Shown here: one piece after another, positions 1 to 9,455 of the stretch
How the letters are laid out: each line of letters starts with the position of its first letter
How positions within the stretch are numbered: the first letter of the stretch is position 1
Assembly: GCF_014842995.1 (NCBI RefSeq)
Contig: NZ_JACYXL010000001.1
Location: 745,183-809,182 of the forward strand
Reading direction: 5' to 3'
From: Rhodanobacter sp. 7MK24
Lineage (GTDB): Bacteria > Pseudomonadota > Gammaproteobacteria > Xanthomonadales > Rhodanobacteraceae
Length of the DNA stretch: 64,000 nt
Made by a program: the position numbers and the translations under genes
Notes under the pieces: generated by a model
The model's database searches: none
Told to the model about the DNA's origin: nothing
The model's input: the letters and a program-made list of their open reading frames with translations, nothing else

Positions 1-1
1 C

Positions 2-286
2 GCCGCCGGCAACAATGCCGCGCGCACCATGCTGCGGCGGGACGTGGGCAACATCACGATCAGCCTGTCGCGCTTTGCGCCGGAGCTGCTCGATACCCAC
101 TACGCCGAGGAAATGTGGGCACTGTTCGCGCAGGGCGAACTGCGACCGGACAGCGAGCTGACCGGCCACTTCATCTTCGACGAGGGCGCGGTGGACATCG
201 ACAGCGTGATGCAATCGATCATCGATGCGCGCGAGGAAGCGGTCATCCGGCAGCAGGGTCGCGAGGCGGCGCAGGCCGAGGATTGA
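2..286 (+). CDS. RIO1-like serine kinase (PA4780 type), C-terminal part
   Basis: The 5' end lies outside the window; the visible 94 codons run open from the first bases to a TGA. The pattern LSRFAPELLDTHYAEEMWAL followed by a small helical tail matches my memory of the C-terminus of the PA4780-family RIO1-like protein kinases, which phosphorylate proteins in the cytoplasm; substrates in bacteria are unclear. No kinase catalytic motif is visible because the N-terminal and central lobes are missing, so the call rests on tail similarity only. A degraded copy of the last ~28 codons occurs at 35410-35495. Confidence 0.62.
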   Translation, partial: AAGNNAARTMLRRDVGNITISLSRFAPELLDTHYAEEMWALFAQGELRPDSELTGHFIFDEGAVDIDSVMQSIIDAREEAVIRQQGREAAQAED

Positions 287-456
287 TCCGGCGCTGGCGG
301 ACACGCCGGGTAGACCACGCAGGGGCGCAACCGTCGCTACGGGGTGCAGGTCTTGCGCAATGGCGTTTCCCTAGGCAGGTCGACAAAGCGCCGCGCGCAG
401 CCTTGCCTGCCGCGTCGCGGCGCTTGCGACGACGACCATTTCCGGATGGCGAGGAT

Positions 457-999
457 CTACTCGCGACGCCTCGCGATCATGCTCGCCAGCACCCCGTCGC
501 GCCGGATCAGCCCGTGGTACAGCGCCGCCGCCATATGCGCGAGGAAGGTGAGGAACAGCAGCATCGCCAGCCAGCTGTGCAGATGGCGCAGGACGGCGAA
601 GGCGATCGGGCCTGCAGGGAAGATCGCCGGCAGGCGCAGCGAGTCGCTGAGCATCACCGGATAGCCGCCGGCCGAGAGCATCGCCCAGCCCACCAGCGGC
701 ATCGCGATCATCAGCGCGTAGAGCAGCCAGTGCGAGGCGTGCGCGGCCAGCTTCTGCAGCATGGGGAGATCCGCCGGCAGCGGTGGTGGCGGATAGCGCA
801 GGCGCACGGCGAGGCGCACCACCGCCAGCACCAGGATCGCGATGCCCAGCGGCTTGTGGATGCGTAGCAGCCACGCGTGGCGTTCGGACACCGAGGCCAC
901 CATGCCGACGCCGATGAACAGCATCGCCAGGATCATCGCCGCCATCAGCCAATGCAGCACGCGGGCGGGCAGGGCAAACAGTCCGGTCGTGTTCTTCAT
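457..999 (-). CDS. Cytochrome b561
   Basis: 180-residue inner-membrane protein with four hydrophobic segments (about residues 14-36, 43-65, 88-108, 142-165), the usual size and topology of the b561 family. Histidines in LHWLM (16), IHKPLG (48), ASHWLL (90) and LHSWLA (140) are suitable heme b ligands. It would pass electrons between quinone and a periplasmic partner. Its ATG overlaps the stop of the upstream catalase-like gene by four bases (ATGA), so the two are translationally coupled, and the peroxidase may receive electrons from this cytochrome. Family call firm; electron partner inferred. Confidence 0.88.
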   Translation of the reverse strand: MKNTTGLFALPARVLHWLMAAMILAMLFIGVGMVASVSERHAWLLRIHKPLGIAILVLAVVRLAVRLRYPPPPLPADLPMLQKLAAHASHWLLYALMIAMPLVGWAMLSAGGYPVMLSDSLRLPAIFPAGPIAFAVLRHLHSWLAMLLFLTFLAHMAAALYHGLIRRDGVLASMIARRRE

Positions 1000-2090
1000 G
1001 GCCGGGCCTCCGGCTGTGCTTTCGCAGGCAGAGCTGCGGTGCCCGGCAGATGCGCCTCCTCACTGGTGCGGCGCAGGTAGGAATCGGCATAGGCGGCCGA
1101 GCGCGCGGGCAGCAGCGGATCGTCGGACGGCTGGATGCCGCTCGGCAGCACGGTCGGGTCGTAGTTGATGTCGCGGCAGGGGCCGCTGTCCTGCGCCTGC
1201 TCGCTTTCGACCACCAGCGTGCCGGCGTCAACGGTCTGGCGATCCGCCGGCCATGCCTTGGTCGCGTCGTCGGTGGGATCGCCCGGGTTGGCCAGCGTCA
1301 CCTCCAGCTTCCAGCGCAGCGGGCCATGGGAAAGACGCTGGCGCAGATCGGCAGCCAGGTAATCGGCATCGGCCGCCGGTGCGGCACTATCGTCATCCGC
1401 GGACTGCGGCACCATGCGCCAGCGCACCGCGTGGCGCAGACCATCCGATCCCGTGAACACGAAGGCATCGAGGCTCCAGTAGCTCTCGGTGGCGAAGCTC
1501 GCCGAGGGCTTTGCGGTCTTCGCCCAGGCACGGAAGGCTGCCGTTTCAGGGTGCGCGGCGAAGAACGTCGCCACTTTCTTCGGATCGGGCTTGCCGGTGG
1601 CCGGGTCGGGCTGCTGCGCCTGCAACTGCGCGTAGAACGCCTGCGGCGTCGCCACCGGGAATACCGGCATGCTGTTCATGCCCGTGCGCCATTGCTGCCC
1701 GTTTGCCTGGGTGAAGCGCAGCGCCATGCTGCGGATCGGCACGCTGTTGTCCGGCGCATACGGATTGCTGCCCGGGATCGCGAAGCGGCCCACCACCGGC
1801 GTGCGTTGCCCCGACGCGAACACCTGTGCCATCGAATACGGCGCGGCCTGGCCGCTGCTCTGGAAATAGCCGGCGACGCACACGCCCTTGGCGTGGTTGC
1901 GCCGGTAGCCGGGATGCACGCCGGCGTTGGCCTCGAACTGGTCGACAAGGCGCTTCGGCGTGAGCCGCTGCGGCGCGAGCCAACCGCCGACGTAGCCGAA
2001 GGCCAGTGCACAAGCCGCGGGAACGGCGGCGATCAGTACCCAGGCCCCTAGGTGGCGCGGTCGTTTTTTGGGTGTCGGTGACTCTGGCAT
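996..2090 (-). CDS. Catalase family peroxidase (SrpA-like)
   Basis: 364-residue heme peroxidase of the small catalase family. An N-terminal membrane anchor (about residues 14-33) suggests export. YRRNHAKGVCVAGYF carries the distal His; MNSMPVF carries the conserved Asn; ARSAAYADSYLRR near the C-terminus holds the proximal Tyr ligand in an R-x3-Y arrangement. I start at the ATG at 2090 because GGAG lies nine bases before it; an upstream ATG at 2147 lacks this. It is co-transcribed and four-base coupled with cytochrome b561, a pairing seen in other proteobacteria for periplasmic peroxide defence. A possible ECF-type promoter is listed upstream. Confidence 0.87.
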   Translation of the reverse strand: MPESPTPKKRPRHLGAWVLIAAVPAACALAFGYVGGWLAPQRLTPKRLVDQFEANAGVHPGYRRNHAKGVCVAGYFQSSGQAAPYSMAQVFASGQRTPVVGRFAIPGSNPYAPDNSVPIRSMALRFTQANGQQWRTGMNSMPVFPVATPQAFYAQLQAQQPDPATGKPDPKKVATFFAAHPETAAFRAWAKTAKPSASFATESYWSLDAFVFTGSDGLRHAVRWRMVPQSADDDSAAPAADADYLAADLRQRLSHGPLRWKLEVTLANPGDPTDDATKAWPADRQTVDAGTLVVESEQAQDSGPCRDINYDPTVLPSGIQPSDDPLLPARSAAYADSYLRRTSEEAHLPGTAALPAKAQPEARP

Positions 2091-2165
2091 CGGGTGCTCC
2101 GAAACAATCGAAATAGCGGTGGGCGTCGCTGGCACAGGGCGCGCCAACGACAGCTGCTTCCGGGA

Positions 2166-2193
2166 TATTCGCCCGGCCTTCGTCCGGGGTTAC
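2166..2193 (-). promoter_or_regulatory. Candidate ECF-sigma promoter for the catalase/cytochrome b561 operon
   Basis: On the minus strand GTAACC (2193-2188) and CGAATA (2171-2166) are separated by exactly 16 bases, about 75 bases before the peroxidase start. AAC in the -35 and CG at the -10 are typical of ECF sigma promoters. Inference from pattern and from the stress role of the operon. Confidence 0.3.
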
Positions 2194-2308
2194 CCGCATG
2201 ATCGAAATATGTGGCTACGCAGGGTGCGCAGTCGACGCACAGCACTGACAACTCTCGCATCGCGATGCTACTGTCGCGCCTTTCGTGCCTTAGGAGGAGA
2301 GGCGAATC

Positions 2309-3961
2309 ATGTCGACGCATGGACGCATTGCACTGATCGTTGCACTGGCCTTGGCGGGCATCGCAGGCCTCGGCGCATTCGGCTGGTTTGTCAGCAGCGA
2401 GATGCCGCTATTCCTGACGACGGCCGCCAAGGAAGCGCAACCCACCGGCTCCCGCATCCAGCCCCCCGCCATGCTGCGCAGGCATGCCGGACCCGTCTTC
2501 ACTCTCGACGAAGTGCATGCCTTTCTCGCCAAGGTTCGCAGCGCCGAGGCCATCGCCGATCCGTTGCAACGCTGCATGAGCTATCCCGATCCACCGCGCA
2601 GTCACTGGTCGCCGGCGACGGTAGAGGCCTATTGCCGTTATTACTTGCAAAAGACGATCTCGTTTGACGAAGCGCAGGCACTCATCCAGAACGGGCGCGC
2701 CGCCGAGCTCGATCGCCGGCTAGCGCAGGCGCTTCAGGCGCAGCTGGCCTATCCCGAGTCGCATGGCCTGCTGGATTACACGTACTTCAAGGCGTTCGGT
2801 GAGGGTTCGCTCGGTGTCCGCGAAACCCTGGATGCATGGAAGCGTGCGTCGCCCAATAGCGCGTTTGCCTTTGCCGCAAGCGGCTGGGCGTATGTGGCCA
2901 TGGCCTCGAAAGCGCGCGGCGGTGCCTATATAAGCGAGACGCCGCAAAGCAACATCGACGCCATGGATCGCCTGCTGGCGCGGGCGGATACCGATCTGCA
3001 GCGCGCCATGGCCTTGGATCCCAAGGTCACGCCGACCTACGTCGCGATGATCCATGTCGGTTCGATGAGCTTTGGGGCCGCCTACGTCGATCGTGCCGCG
3101 CGGAGTGGCCTCGCGGTGGCGCCCGACAACTATGCCATCTACGGCACGCTGAGCAGCGCGGCGGAACCCCGCTGGGGCGGTTCGCTGGCAGCCATGGATC
3201 GCGTGGCCCAGCAGGCGCAGGTGCTCGTAAAGGAAAACCCGCTGCTGGCGATCCTGCTCTCCGCCGAGCCGGCCTACGAATATGACGTGTGCAATTGCCG
3301 CTCGTCGGTCGATTGGTCGGCGTATCCCAAGGTATTCGACAACGTCGGCAGCACGACCCTGCTGGGCAACGCCGGCAACGTCGCCAGCGAGCACGGACAC
3401 GCGGAACTCGCTGTGGTCTATCTGTCGGAGAGACTGCGCTTTCTTCCAGATGCGCAGGGCACGCGCCGGCGGCGGGACAGCAACCTTGCCGGCGTGGGCG
3501 AATCCCAGATGGCGCTCGACGACGCCAATCGCCTCATCGCCGGGAATCCCATGAACCCCGACAACTACCAGCTGCGCGGCACCGTCTACCTGTCGCGCGG
3601 GGACAGCCAGAACGCCGAAAAGGATCTCGAGCACGCACTGGCGATGAACCCCGACGACATCGGTGTGCTCATGGTGCTGGGGAATCTCTACACCAACCAG
3701 ACGCACGAGTGGGACAAGGCCTGGGACATTACCGACCGCATCATCCGCAAATACCCTGGCAGCCCGGCGGGGTGGGTCATGCGGGCAAGCATCCAGGAAA
3801 CGCAGCCGCGTGCCGGCCTGGACAGCACCTACCGATATTTTCTCGACCATTTTGCCAACGATCCGAATCCGGGCATGCAATGGCAAATCAGCCACATGCG
3901 TGAACTTCTCGCCAAGGCGCCGCCAAACGCGGCGGCGGGGCCGGCGCCGAAAGGCCACTAG
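2309..3961 (+). CDS. Membrane-anchored tetratricopeptide protein, possibly DUF4034-type
   Basis: 550 residues. One N-terminal transmembrane or signal-anchor helix (about residues 8-29) is followed by a long helical domain with an [14 protein letters not shown]-like stretch that reminds me of DUF4034 proteins of xanthomonads. A C-terminal region (about 395-500) has TPR-like pairs, for example around [17 protein letters not shown] and [16 protein letters not shown] clear AGGAG lies 12 bases before the ATG. Probably periplasmic-facing scaffold or binding protein; no enzymatic motif is visible. Divergent from the catalase operon. Specific function unknown. Confidence 0.72.
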   Translation: MSTHGRIALIVALALAGIAGLGAFGWFVSSEMPLFLTTAAKEAQPTGSRIQPPAMLRRHAGPVFTLDEVHAFLAKVRSAEAIADPLQRCMSYPDPPRSHWSPATVEAYCRYYLQKTISFDEAQALIQNGRAAELDRRLAQALQAQLAYPESHGLLDYTYFKAFGEGSLGVRETLDAWKRASPNSAFAFAASGWAYVAMASKARGGAYISETPQSNIDAMDRLLARADTDLQRAMALDPKVTPTYVAMIHVGSMSFGAAYVDRAARSGLAVAPDNYAIYGTLSSAAEPRWGGSLAAMDRVAQQAQVLVKENPLLAILLSAEPAYEYDVCNCRSSVDWSAYPKVFDNVGSTTLLGNAGNVASEHGHAELAVVYLSERLRFLPDAQGTRRRRDSNLAGVGESQMALDDANRLIAGNPMNPDNYQLRGTVYLSRGDSQNAEKDLEHALAMNPDDIGVLMVLGNLYTNQTHEWDKAWDITDRIIRKYPGSPAGWVMRASIQETQPRAGLDSTYRYFLDHFANDPNPGMQWQISHMRELLAKAPPNAAAGPAPKGH

Positions 3962-4085
3962 ACGGGTTGCCCGCGGGTACAACACACCTTCCCCGCAGGT
4001 TTTTCCGCCGCCATGCCGCAGCGCGCCTTTTCACGCGCCGGATGGCTCGCCACAATCGGGTTTTCCCTCGTTCCCCGAGATCGCC

Positions 4086-5756
4086 ATGAACGCTCCCACC
4101 CGCATCGACACCACCCGCACCATTCGCGCGCCGCGCGGCACCGAGCTGAGCTGCAAGAGTTGGCTCACCGAGGCGCCGTTCCGCATGCTGCAGAACAACC
4201 TCGACCCCGAGGTGGCGGAGAACCCGGCGGAGCTGGTGGTGTACGGCGGCATCGGCCGTGCCGCGCGCAACTGGGAGTGCTTCGACGCCATTCTGCGCAG
4301 CCTGCGCGAGTTGAACGACGACGAGACCCTGCTGGTGCAGTCCGGCAAGCCGGTGGGCGTGTTCCCCACCCACAAGGACGCGCCGCGCGTACTCATCGCC
4401 AACTCCAACCTGGTGCCGGCCTGGGCCAACTGGGAGCACTTCAACGAGCTCGATAAGAAGGGCCTGATGATGTACGGCCAGATGACGGCCGGCTCGTGGA
4501 TCTACATCGGCTCGCAGGGCATCGTGCAGGGCACCTACGAAACCTTCGTGGAGATGGGCCGCCAGAGCTACGGCGGTAGTTTGAAAGGGCGTTGGATACT
4601 CACCGCCGGCCTCGGCGGCATGGGCGGCGCGCAGCCGCTGGCGGCCAGCCTCGCCGGCGCGTGCAGCCTCAACATCGAGTGCCAGCAGAGCCGCATCGAC
4701 TTCCGCCTCAAGACCCGCTACGTGGACGAGCAGGCCAGCGACCTCGACGACGCGCTGGCGCGCATCGCCAAGTACACCGCCGCCGGCGAAGCGAAATCCA
4801 TCGCGCTGCTCGGCAACGCCGCCGACGTGCTGCCCGAACTCGTGCGTCGCAACGTGAAGCCCGACGCCGTCACCGACCAGACCAGCGCGCACGACCCGGT
4901 CAACGGCTACCTGCCCAGCGGCTGGACCGTGGAGCAGTGGTTCGAGCGCCGCAAGAGCGACCCCAACGGCACCCGCGACGCCGCCAAGCAATCCATGAAG
5001 CAGCACGTGGAAGCCATGCTCGCCTTCCACGCGCAGGGCATCCCCACCTTCGACTACGGCAACAACATCCGCCAGATGGCCAAGGACGAAGGCCTCGCCA
5101 ACGCGTTCGACTTCCCCGGCTTCGTGCCCGCCTATGTGCGCCCCCTGTTCTGCCGCGGCGTGGGCCCGTTCCGCTGGGTCGCGCTGTCCGGCGACCCGGA
5201 GGACATCTACAAGACCGACCAGAAGGTGAAGGAGCTGATCCCCGACGATGAGCACCTGCACCGCTGGCTGGACATGGCCAAGGAGCGCATCAATTTCCAG
5301 GGCCTGCCCGCGCGCATCTGCTGGGTCGGCCTGGGCCAACGCCACAAGCTCGGCCTCGCGTTCAACGAGATGGTGCGCAACGGCGAGCTGAAGGCGCCGG
5401 TGGTGATCGGCCGCGACCACCTCGACTCCGGCTCAGTCGCTTCACCGAACCGCGAGACCGAGGCGATGAAGGACGGCAGCGACGCCGTGTCCGATTGGCC
5501 GTTGCTCAATGCGTTGCTCAATACCGCCGGCGGCGCGACGTGGGTGTCGCTGCATCACGGCGGCGGCGTGGGCATGGGCTACAGCCAGCACTCTGGCGTG
5601 GTGATCGTGTGCGACGGCAGCGCCGAGGCGGACAAGCGGATTGCGCGGGTGTTGTGGAACGATCCGGGTACCGGCGTGATGCGGCATGCGGATGCCGGGT
5701 ATGAGATTGCGGTCGCGTGTGCGAAGGAGCAGGGATTGAAGTTGCCGATGGTTTGA
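4086..5756 (+). CDS. hutU: Urocanate hydratase
   Basis: 556 residues, the normal full length of urocanase, which converts urocanate to imidazolonepropionate in histidine degradation using tightly bound NAD+. The Rossmann-like [17 protein letters not shown] (about 175-191), the active-site Cys in [18 protein letters not shown] (about 355) and the C-terminal [15 protein letters not shown] are all intact. I chose the ATG at 4086 ([13 protein letters not shown]), which fits family starts; the open frame extends to 3663 but that overlaps the TPR gene. No other hut genes or HutC regulator are in the window, so it stands alone here. A strong terminator follows. Confidence 0.96.
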   Translation: MNAPTRIDTTRTIRAPRGTELSCKSWLTEAPFRMLQNNLDPEVAENPAELVVYGGIGRAARNWECFDAILRSLRELNDDETLLVQSGKPVGVFPTHKDAPRVLIANSNLVPAWANWEHFNELDKKGLMMYGQMTAGSWIYIGSQGIVQGTYETFVEMGRQSYGGSLKGRWILTAGLGGMGGAQPLAASLAGACSLNIECQQSRIDFRLKTRYVDEQASDLDDALARIAKYTAAGEAKSIALLGNAADVLPELVRRNVKPDAVTDQTSAHDPVNGYLPSGWTVEQWFERRKSDPNGTRDAAKQSMKQHVEAMLAFHAQGIPTFDYGNNIRQMAKDEGLANAFDFPGFVPAYVRPLFCRGVGPFRWVALSGDPEDIYKTDQKVKELIPDDEHLHRWLDMAKERINFQGLPARICWVGLGQRHKLGLAFNEMVRNGELKAPVVIGRDHLDSGSVASPNRETEAMKDGSDAVSDWPLLNALLNTAGGATWVSLHHGGGVGMGYSQHSGVVIVCDGSAEADKRIARVLWNDPGTGVMRHADAGYEIAVACAKEQGLKLPMV

Positions 5757-5760
5757 GTAC

Positions 5761-5791
5761 AAAAAGGCCAAGCTTCAAGCTTGGCCTTTTT
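5761..5791 (+). terminator. Rho-independent terminator after hutU
   Basis: Perfect 15-base inverted repeat (aaaaaggccaagctt and its complement) with a one-base loop, beginning five bases after the hutU stop and ending in a T run; symmetric, so it may act in both directions. Confidence 0.9.
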
Positions 5792-5830
5792 GTTGATGTT
5801 CAAGTACTAGGATGGAAGGCCGCTTTCAGG

Positions 5831-5887
5831 GGGGGCATTTTCTGTTGATGTCAATTCACTGAAAATTTCAATCTGACCTGGATTTTC
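5831..5887 (+). repeat. ~56-bp intergenic repeat, copy 1 (upstream of RlaP-like gene)
   Basis: Shares the order gggggc - tttt - tgttgatg - ttc.ctgaaaa.ttca - tctgacc - atttct with 6731-6786. The two copies lie in the same orientation on either side of the nucleotidyltransferase gene. Confidence 0.75.
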
Positions 5888-5897
5888 TGGCACTTAA

Positions 5898-6698
5898 ATG
5901 GCGATAACCATGATTCCAGCGTCTGTGCGTTCCGAGATAAATAAGCGCGTTGAGCGGGCTGAGGCTGAGCACGGTGTTCGAGTATTGCTTGCCGTCGAGT
6001 CGGGAAGTCGGGCGTGGGGTTTCGAGTCGCCAAACAGTGATTACGATGCCAGGTTCATTTATGTGCATCCCCGGGACTGGTATCTGTCGGTTGGTCTGGA
6101 AGAGCAGCGTGATGTCATCGAATACGAGATCGTCGACGATATCGACTTGAATGGTTGGGATCTTCGCAAAGCGTTGCGACTATTTTGGAAATCCAATCCT
6201 GCTTTCGTCGAATGGATCCAGTCATCGATCATTTATCGCAACGAAGGCTCGTTCCGTGAAAGCGTTTTAGAGCTATTACCTTCAACGTACTCCTGCGAGA
6301 GTGGTATCTACCATTACCGGAGCATGGCTAAAAGGAACTATCGTGGTTATCTGCGAGCCGATTTGGTCCCGTTGAAGAAGTACTTTTACGTTCTGAGGCC
6401 ACTGTTGGCTGTCCGTTGGCTGGAGCAGTACGGCAAGGCCGCTCCCATTGAGTTTGAGAAGCTCCTTCATCTCATTAGAGACAATCCTGCACTTTTGAAC
6501 GACATCCATGCTTTGCTAGAAAAGAAGCGGGCTGCGCCTGAAATGGGTCTTGAGCCGCCAGTTTCGTCGATTCACTCCTTTATCGAAGACGAGCTTGACC
6601 GCCTTGAGAGGATCAACCCATCCAAGTCTTATCAGGCATCGGTTATCGACAGCCTAAGTGATGTTTTCCGCACTTGCTTGTCCGAAGCATGGGCGTAA
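5898..6698 (+). CDS. Nucleotidyltransferase of the RlaP/YcgL family
   Basis: 266 residues. GSRAWGFESPNSDYDARFIY (about 36-55) is the signature of the nucleotidyltransferase-fold family annotated RlaP or YcgL, with the catalytic acidic pair in SDYDARF. Substrate is not known for the family; RlaP proteins are predicted to act on RNA, sometimes beside RNA ligases, but no ligase is present here. GC content is visibly lower than in hutU, suggesting acquisition. No strong ribosome site is visible at 5898; the next in-frame ATG is 5910. The gene is bracketed by two copies of a ~56-bp repeat, which gives it the look of a mobile single-gene unit. Confidence 0.83.
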   Translation: MAITMIPASVRSEINKRVERAEAEHGVRVLLAVESGSRAWGFESPNSDYDARFIYVHPRDWYLSVGLEEQRDVIEYEIVDDIDLNGWDLRKALRLFWKSNPAFVEWIQSSIIYRNEGSFRESVLELLPSTYSCESGIYHYRSMAKRNYRGYLRADLVPLKKYFYVLRPLLAVRWLEQYGKAAPIEFEKLLHLIRDNPALLNDIHALLEKKRAAPEMGLEPPVSSIHSFIEDELDRLERINPSKSYQASVIDSLSDVFRTCLSEAWA

Positions 6699-6730
6699 GG
6701 GGATTCGCGAAGTAGAGTTTCTGTGATACG

Positions 6731-6786
6731 GGGGCGATTTTTGTTGATGCGGGTTCTCTGAAAAGTTCACTCTGACCCGAATTTCT
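6731..6786 (+). repeat. ~56-bp intergenic repeat, copy 2 (upstream of DUF3800-like gene)
   Basis: Direct-orientation partner of 5831-5887; most positions match by eye, with substitutions in the middle (gcgggttctc versus tcaattcac). Lies between the RlaP-like and DUF3800-like genes. Confidence 0.75.
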
Positions 6787-6893
6787 TTATGAGGCTTTGA
6801 AGGGCTTGCCCTAGCCCGTATTTCGGCCGCGGATTTCGAGCACATGTAACGAAGGTAGGCGTAATTAAGTCATCGATCAGAATGGAGGTCGTG

Positions 6894-8021
6894 ATGCCGT
6901 TAGATGAGCAAGATACAGAGCGGGACGATTGGGGCGGGAAGAGAGATCTGGCCAAGGAGCAGAAGCTTGAGAGGGAAAAGGCGCTATTCGTGCAGAAGCT
7001 TGCCGCTGGCGAAAAAGATACGCTGCCTACCCGAGTAGCCTGGGTGCTTAATCGGCATCCGGAAGCGCGGGACTCTGACGTGACGCTGCAGATAATCTAT
7101 TGGCGAACATTTGATCATGCCTTGTTGGCTGGCCAAAATATGGTGGCGATCGAGAATCTTTATCGACTTACTAGGCTAACCAACATCACGCGAGCCCGGG
7201 CCAAGATTCAGAATGAATATCGAATGTTTCTGGCTTCCGATGAGGTGCGAAGGAGGCGTGTTGTTAAAGACGAAGAAGAGCGAGCGAAACAAGTTGATGA
7301 TCGGCCTGATACGGGCACCATCACTGTTTATTCCGACGAAACAGGCAAGACTGATGACTATCTCATTGTTGGAAGCATTTGGTTTTTAAAAGGCGATGAT
7401 GTCCCTGGCCTTTCGCATGCCATTGCGGAGTGGCGTGAAGCAAACCAATTCAGAGAGGAATTCCATTTCACTAGAATTCGTGACCATAATATTTCGGCCT
7501 ACCTGGCAGTATTGGATCTTCTTGACCGCTTCGCAGCGACGGTTAGCTTTCGAGCTATTATGATTGAACGGCGTGGGCATGCGGATATACAGCGCGTGCT
7601 AGATGACATGCTAAAACATTTGATTATCAGAGGAGTGGCTCATGGTCATGACACTGGGCGTGCACCATTACCTCGCTCCATTAGTGTGTTCAAGGATGCC
7701 GAGGAGGAGGTTCGGGACAAGCTGGTGGTGGCTAACCTGACCACCGATCTGAAACACGCATCGCAAGCAAGTTTCGAAGGTAAGCTCTACGTCTCCTTGG
7801 TGCAGGCGGTCGATTCCAAGGAATTGGTTCCTATCCAATTAGCCGATTTGTTCTGTGGCTGTCTTGCTCGACGTTACAACAAGAGCAATCGTTCGCCGCA
7901 AGTGAACGGCGAGCCTCGCGCGAAGGATCGTTTCGCGGATGAATTTCTTTCGCGATTTAACATCCTCCCTGAAGCCAGCAAAGATTTCGGCGGTGATATG
8001 ACTGTAGTCGAGCGCGTTTAA
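6894..8021 (+). CDS. DUF3800-like protein with N-terminal phage-type helical domain
   Basis: 375 residues. The start at 6894 is set by GGAGG six bases upstream; the ATG at 6882 would sit on top of that site. The C-terminal part (about 135-370) has the DUF3800 layout: ITVYSDETGKTDDYLIVGSI at its beginning, a middle EEFHFTRIRD strand, and VPIQLADLFCGCLARRY near the end, consistent with an RNase H-like fold with acidic residues D (SDET) and D (LADL). The N-terminal part (RVAWVLNRHPEARDSDVTLQ, then a basic helix) resembles modules I have seen in phage genes. DUF3800 proteins are frequent in mobile and defence regions; activity here is unproven. Low GC for the replicon. Confidence 0.68.
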   Translation: MPLDEQDTERDDWGGKRDLAKEQKLEREKALFVQKLAAGEKDTLPTRVAWVLNRHPEARDSDVTLQIIYWRTFDHALLAGQNMVAIENLYRLTRLTNITRARAKIQNEYRMFLASDEVRRRRVVKDEEERAKQVDDRPDTGTITVYSDETGKTDDYLIVGSIWFLKGDDVPGLSHAIAEWREANQFREEFHFTRIRDHNISAYLAVLDLLDRFAATVSFRAIMIERRGHADIQRVLDDMLKHLIIRGVAHGHDTGRAPLPRSISVFKDAEEEVRDKLVVANLTTDLKHASQASFEGKLYVSLVQAVDSKELVPIQLADLFCGCLARRYNKSNRSPQVNGEPRAKDRFADEFLSRFNILPEASKDFGGDMTVVERV

Positions 8022-8183
8022 GTGTTGGCGGATAATGGGGTGGAGGCAATTAATCCACAATCATGAGGTCAATTTTCTCGTTTGCGAGCCTTCCTCGCCG
8101 GTTGACTTTGGGATGCGCGGGTCTGGCCATTGGCGCTGCCGGGCACACCTTGGCGAAGCGGCCCGGCGGGTTCGCGTTTGGGC

Positions 8184-8540
8184 TCAATACGGCACGTCGC
8201 CCGGATGAAGTGGTGCGGGCAGTGGCAACTGACTGAGCCGTTCGGCCTGCTCGCTGAGGAAGTGCAGCGCGGCGAAGAGGCCTTCGGTGGTGGGCGCATC
8301 CAGTGGGCAGCAGCCGGGTTCGACGGTGTCGCTTTGGCTGTTGGCGTGGAGGTCGCGGAAGGCTTCGCTGTTGGCGAGGACGCGGGCGAGGGCGTGGATG
8401 GCGGTGGTAAGGCCGGCCAAGGTGGCGGCGTCCTGCTGGTCGGGGTCGGCCTCGGCGAGCGTCCAATAGGGGCGCGAGAGCGGGTTGGTGGGGATGCGCG
8501 CATCGTCGCGCGCGACTGCCGTATGATCGGGCTTAGCCAT
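8184..8540 (-). CDS. Small hypothetical protein of xanthomonad type
   Basis: 118 residues, cytoplasmic, Ala/Leu-rich and helical (LTTAIHALARVLANSEAFRD; GLFAALHFLSEQAERLSQL). The ATG at 8540 is chosen because AGGAG precedes it by six bases. It is the only minus-strand gene in the 5.9-16 kb island and has the high GC of the core genome, so it may mark an older backbone segment inside the island. No motif recognised; role unknown. Confidence 0.6.
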   Translation of the reverse strand: MAKPDHTAVARDDARIPTNPLSRPYWTLAEADPDQQDAATLAGLTTAIHALARVLANSEAFRDLHANSQSDTVEPGCCPLDAPTTEGLFAALHFLSEQAERLSQLPLPAPLHPGDVPY

Positions 8541-8872
8541 GATCAACTCCTAGCAAGTTGGTGGTGGTCAGCGGGTCGTATGGGTAGCCGCCCATGCGGC
8601 CCGCGCTGCTTTGGTCTTGCGGGTTTTCTGCGGCCGGCGGTGCGGTGTCGGCGGCAGTGCCATGGTAAATAAGCGGGGCGGGAAAATCTGTAGGGAAAGG
8701 ATTTTGTTTTGTAGGTTGTGTTTTTGATTAATGCGAAAATTCAGGAGTGGTTACGCCGAAGCTTGTCAAGCAGATCGGAAGGGAGGGGTGGGCATCTGCT
8801 ACTGATCGTGAGTAAAAGTCAGGCCAGCGGTCCAGTCTATTGACATAAGCCAACGTCCGATGGGGAGGGAGA
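8541..8872. other. Divergent intergenic region with first copy of the 68-bp repeat
   Basis: 332 bases between the divergent genes at 8540 and 8873. It holds the ribosome site of the minus-strand gene, the 68-bp repeat at 8666-8733 and an AT-richer stretch that is the probable promoter of the 8873 gene. No coding potential seen. Confidence 0.6.
8666..8733 (+). repeat. 68-bp direct repeat, copy 1
   Basis: Begins taaataagcggggc and ends tttttgattaatg; matches 9456-9523 at 59 of 68 positions by hand count with no gap. Both copies sit upstream of genes for zinc-ribbon membrane proteins. Confidence 0.85.
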
Positions 8873-9433
8873 ATGTATTCGCAACAGGACTTTGTCGAGC
8901 GGTTCAAGAACATGGAAACCGCCACATTGCTGCATAGGCTTGCGACGAGTGAGCTGACGGAAGAGGCAAAGGACGCCATCTATCAGGTTCTGAACGGGCG
9001 CGGCGTGCCTACGGAGCATTTGAATGGAGTTCGGCCGGATGTTCCAGAACATGAAGTTAGCCGATATGCACAAGCGATCAAGCAGGGTCCATGTCCGCTT
9101 TGCCAGCGTAGGGAATCCGCTATTGAAGTGCGTGAATCTCATTGGGTCTGGTCGGCATTGATCCTGACCAGGTGGCAAACCAAGCGTGTGGTTTGCTGCA
9201 GGAAATGTGGCGTGCATGAGAACTGGAGCGCACTTGTATTTTGCATGGGGTTGGGATGGTGGGGGTTTCCAGTGGGGATTCTGGTTACGCCTTATCAGAT
9301 CGTGCGGAACCTTTTGGTTATAGCAAGTAGATCCGATAAGACAAAGCCATCGGAGGCTTTGTTGATTTTTGCGAAAGCTGATCTACTCGCTAGACGTCAA
9401 TCGAATCTCGAACGCATGGCTACGAATGGCTAA
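8873..9433 (+). CDS. Zinc-ribbon membrane protein with an RG-type N-terminal helical motif
   Basis: 186 residues. The first 45 residues (LLHRLATSELTEEAKDAIYQ then VLNGRGVPTEHL) match in pattern the start of the 28688 protein (LLARYRSDGLLPEARAALLE, VLADRGYTVEAL). A CPLC...CRKC pair (about 75-116) should bind zinc, and a hydrophobic stretch around residues 122-145 is a likely membrane helix. GGGAGGG lies just upstream of the ATG. No function recognised. Preceded by the 68-bp repeat. Confidence 0.66.
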   Translation: MYSQQDFVERFKNMETATLLHRLATSELTEEAKDAIYQVLNGRGVPTEHLNGVRPDVPEHEVSRYAQAIKQGPCPLCQRRESAIEVRESHWVWSALILTRWQTKRVVCCRKCGVHENWSALVFCMGLGWWGFPVGILVTPYQIVRNLLVIASRSDKTKPSEALLIFAKADLLARRQSNLERMATNG

Positions 9434-9455
9434 GGATCATCGGTGGGCCGGGATG

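Noticed and set aside
2720-3985. Minus-strand 421-codon frame opposite the TPR gene
   Set aside because: No ribosome site or recognisable motif; the plus-strand frame has a signal anchor and TPR units.
3888-5420. Long minus-strand frame inside hutU (510 codons)
   Set aside because: Full overlap with a complete urocanase gene; the translation is Ala/Val/His-rich low-information sequence typical of antisense to a high-GC gene.
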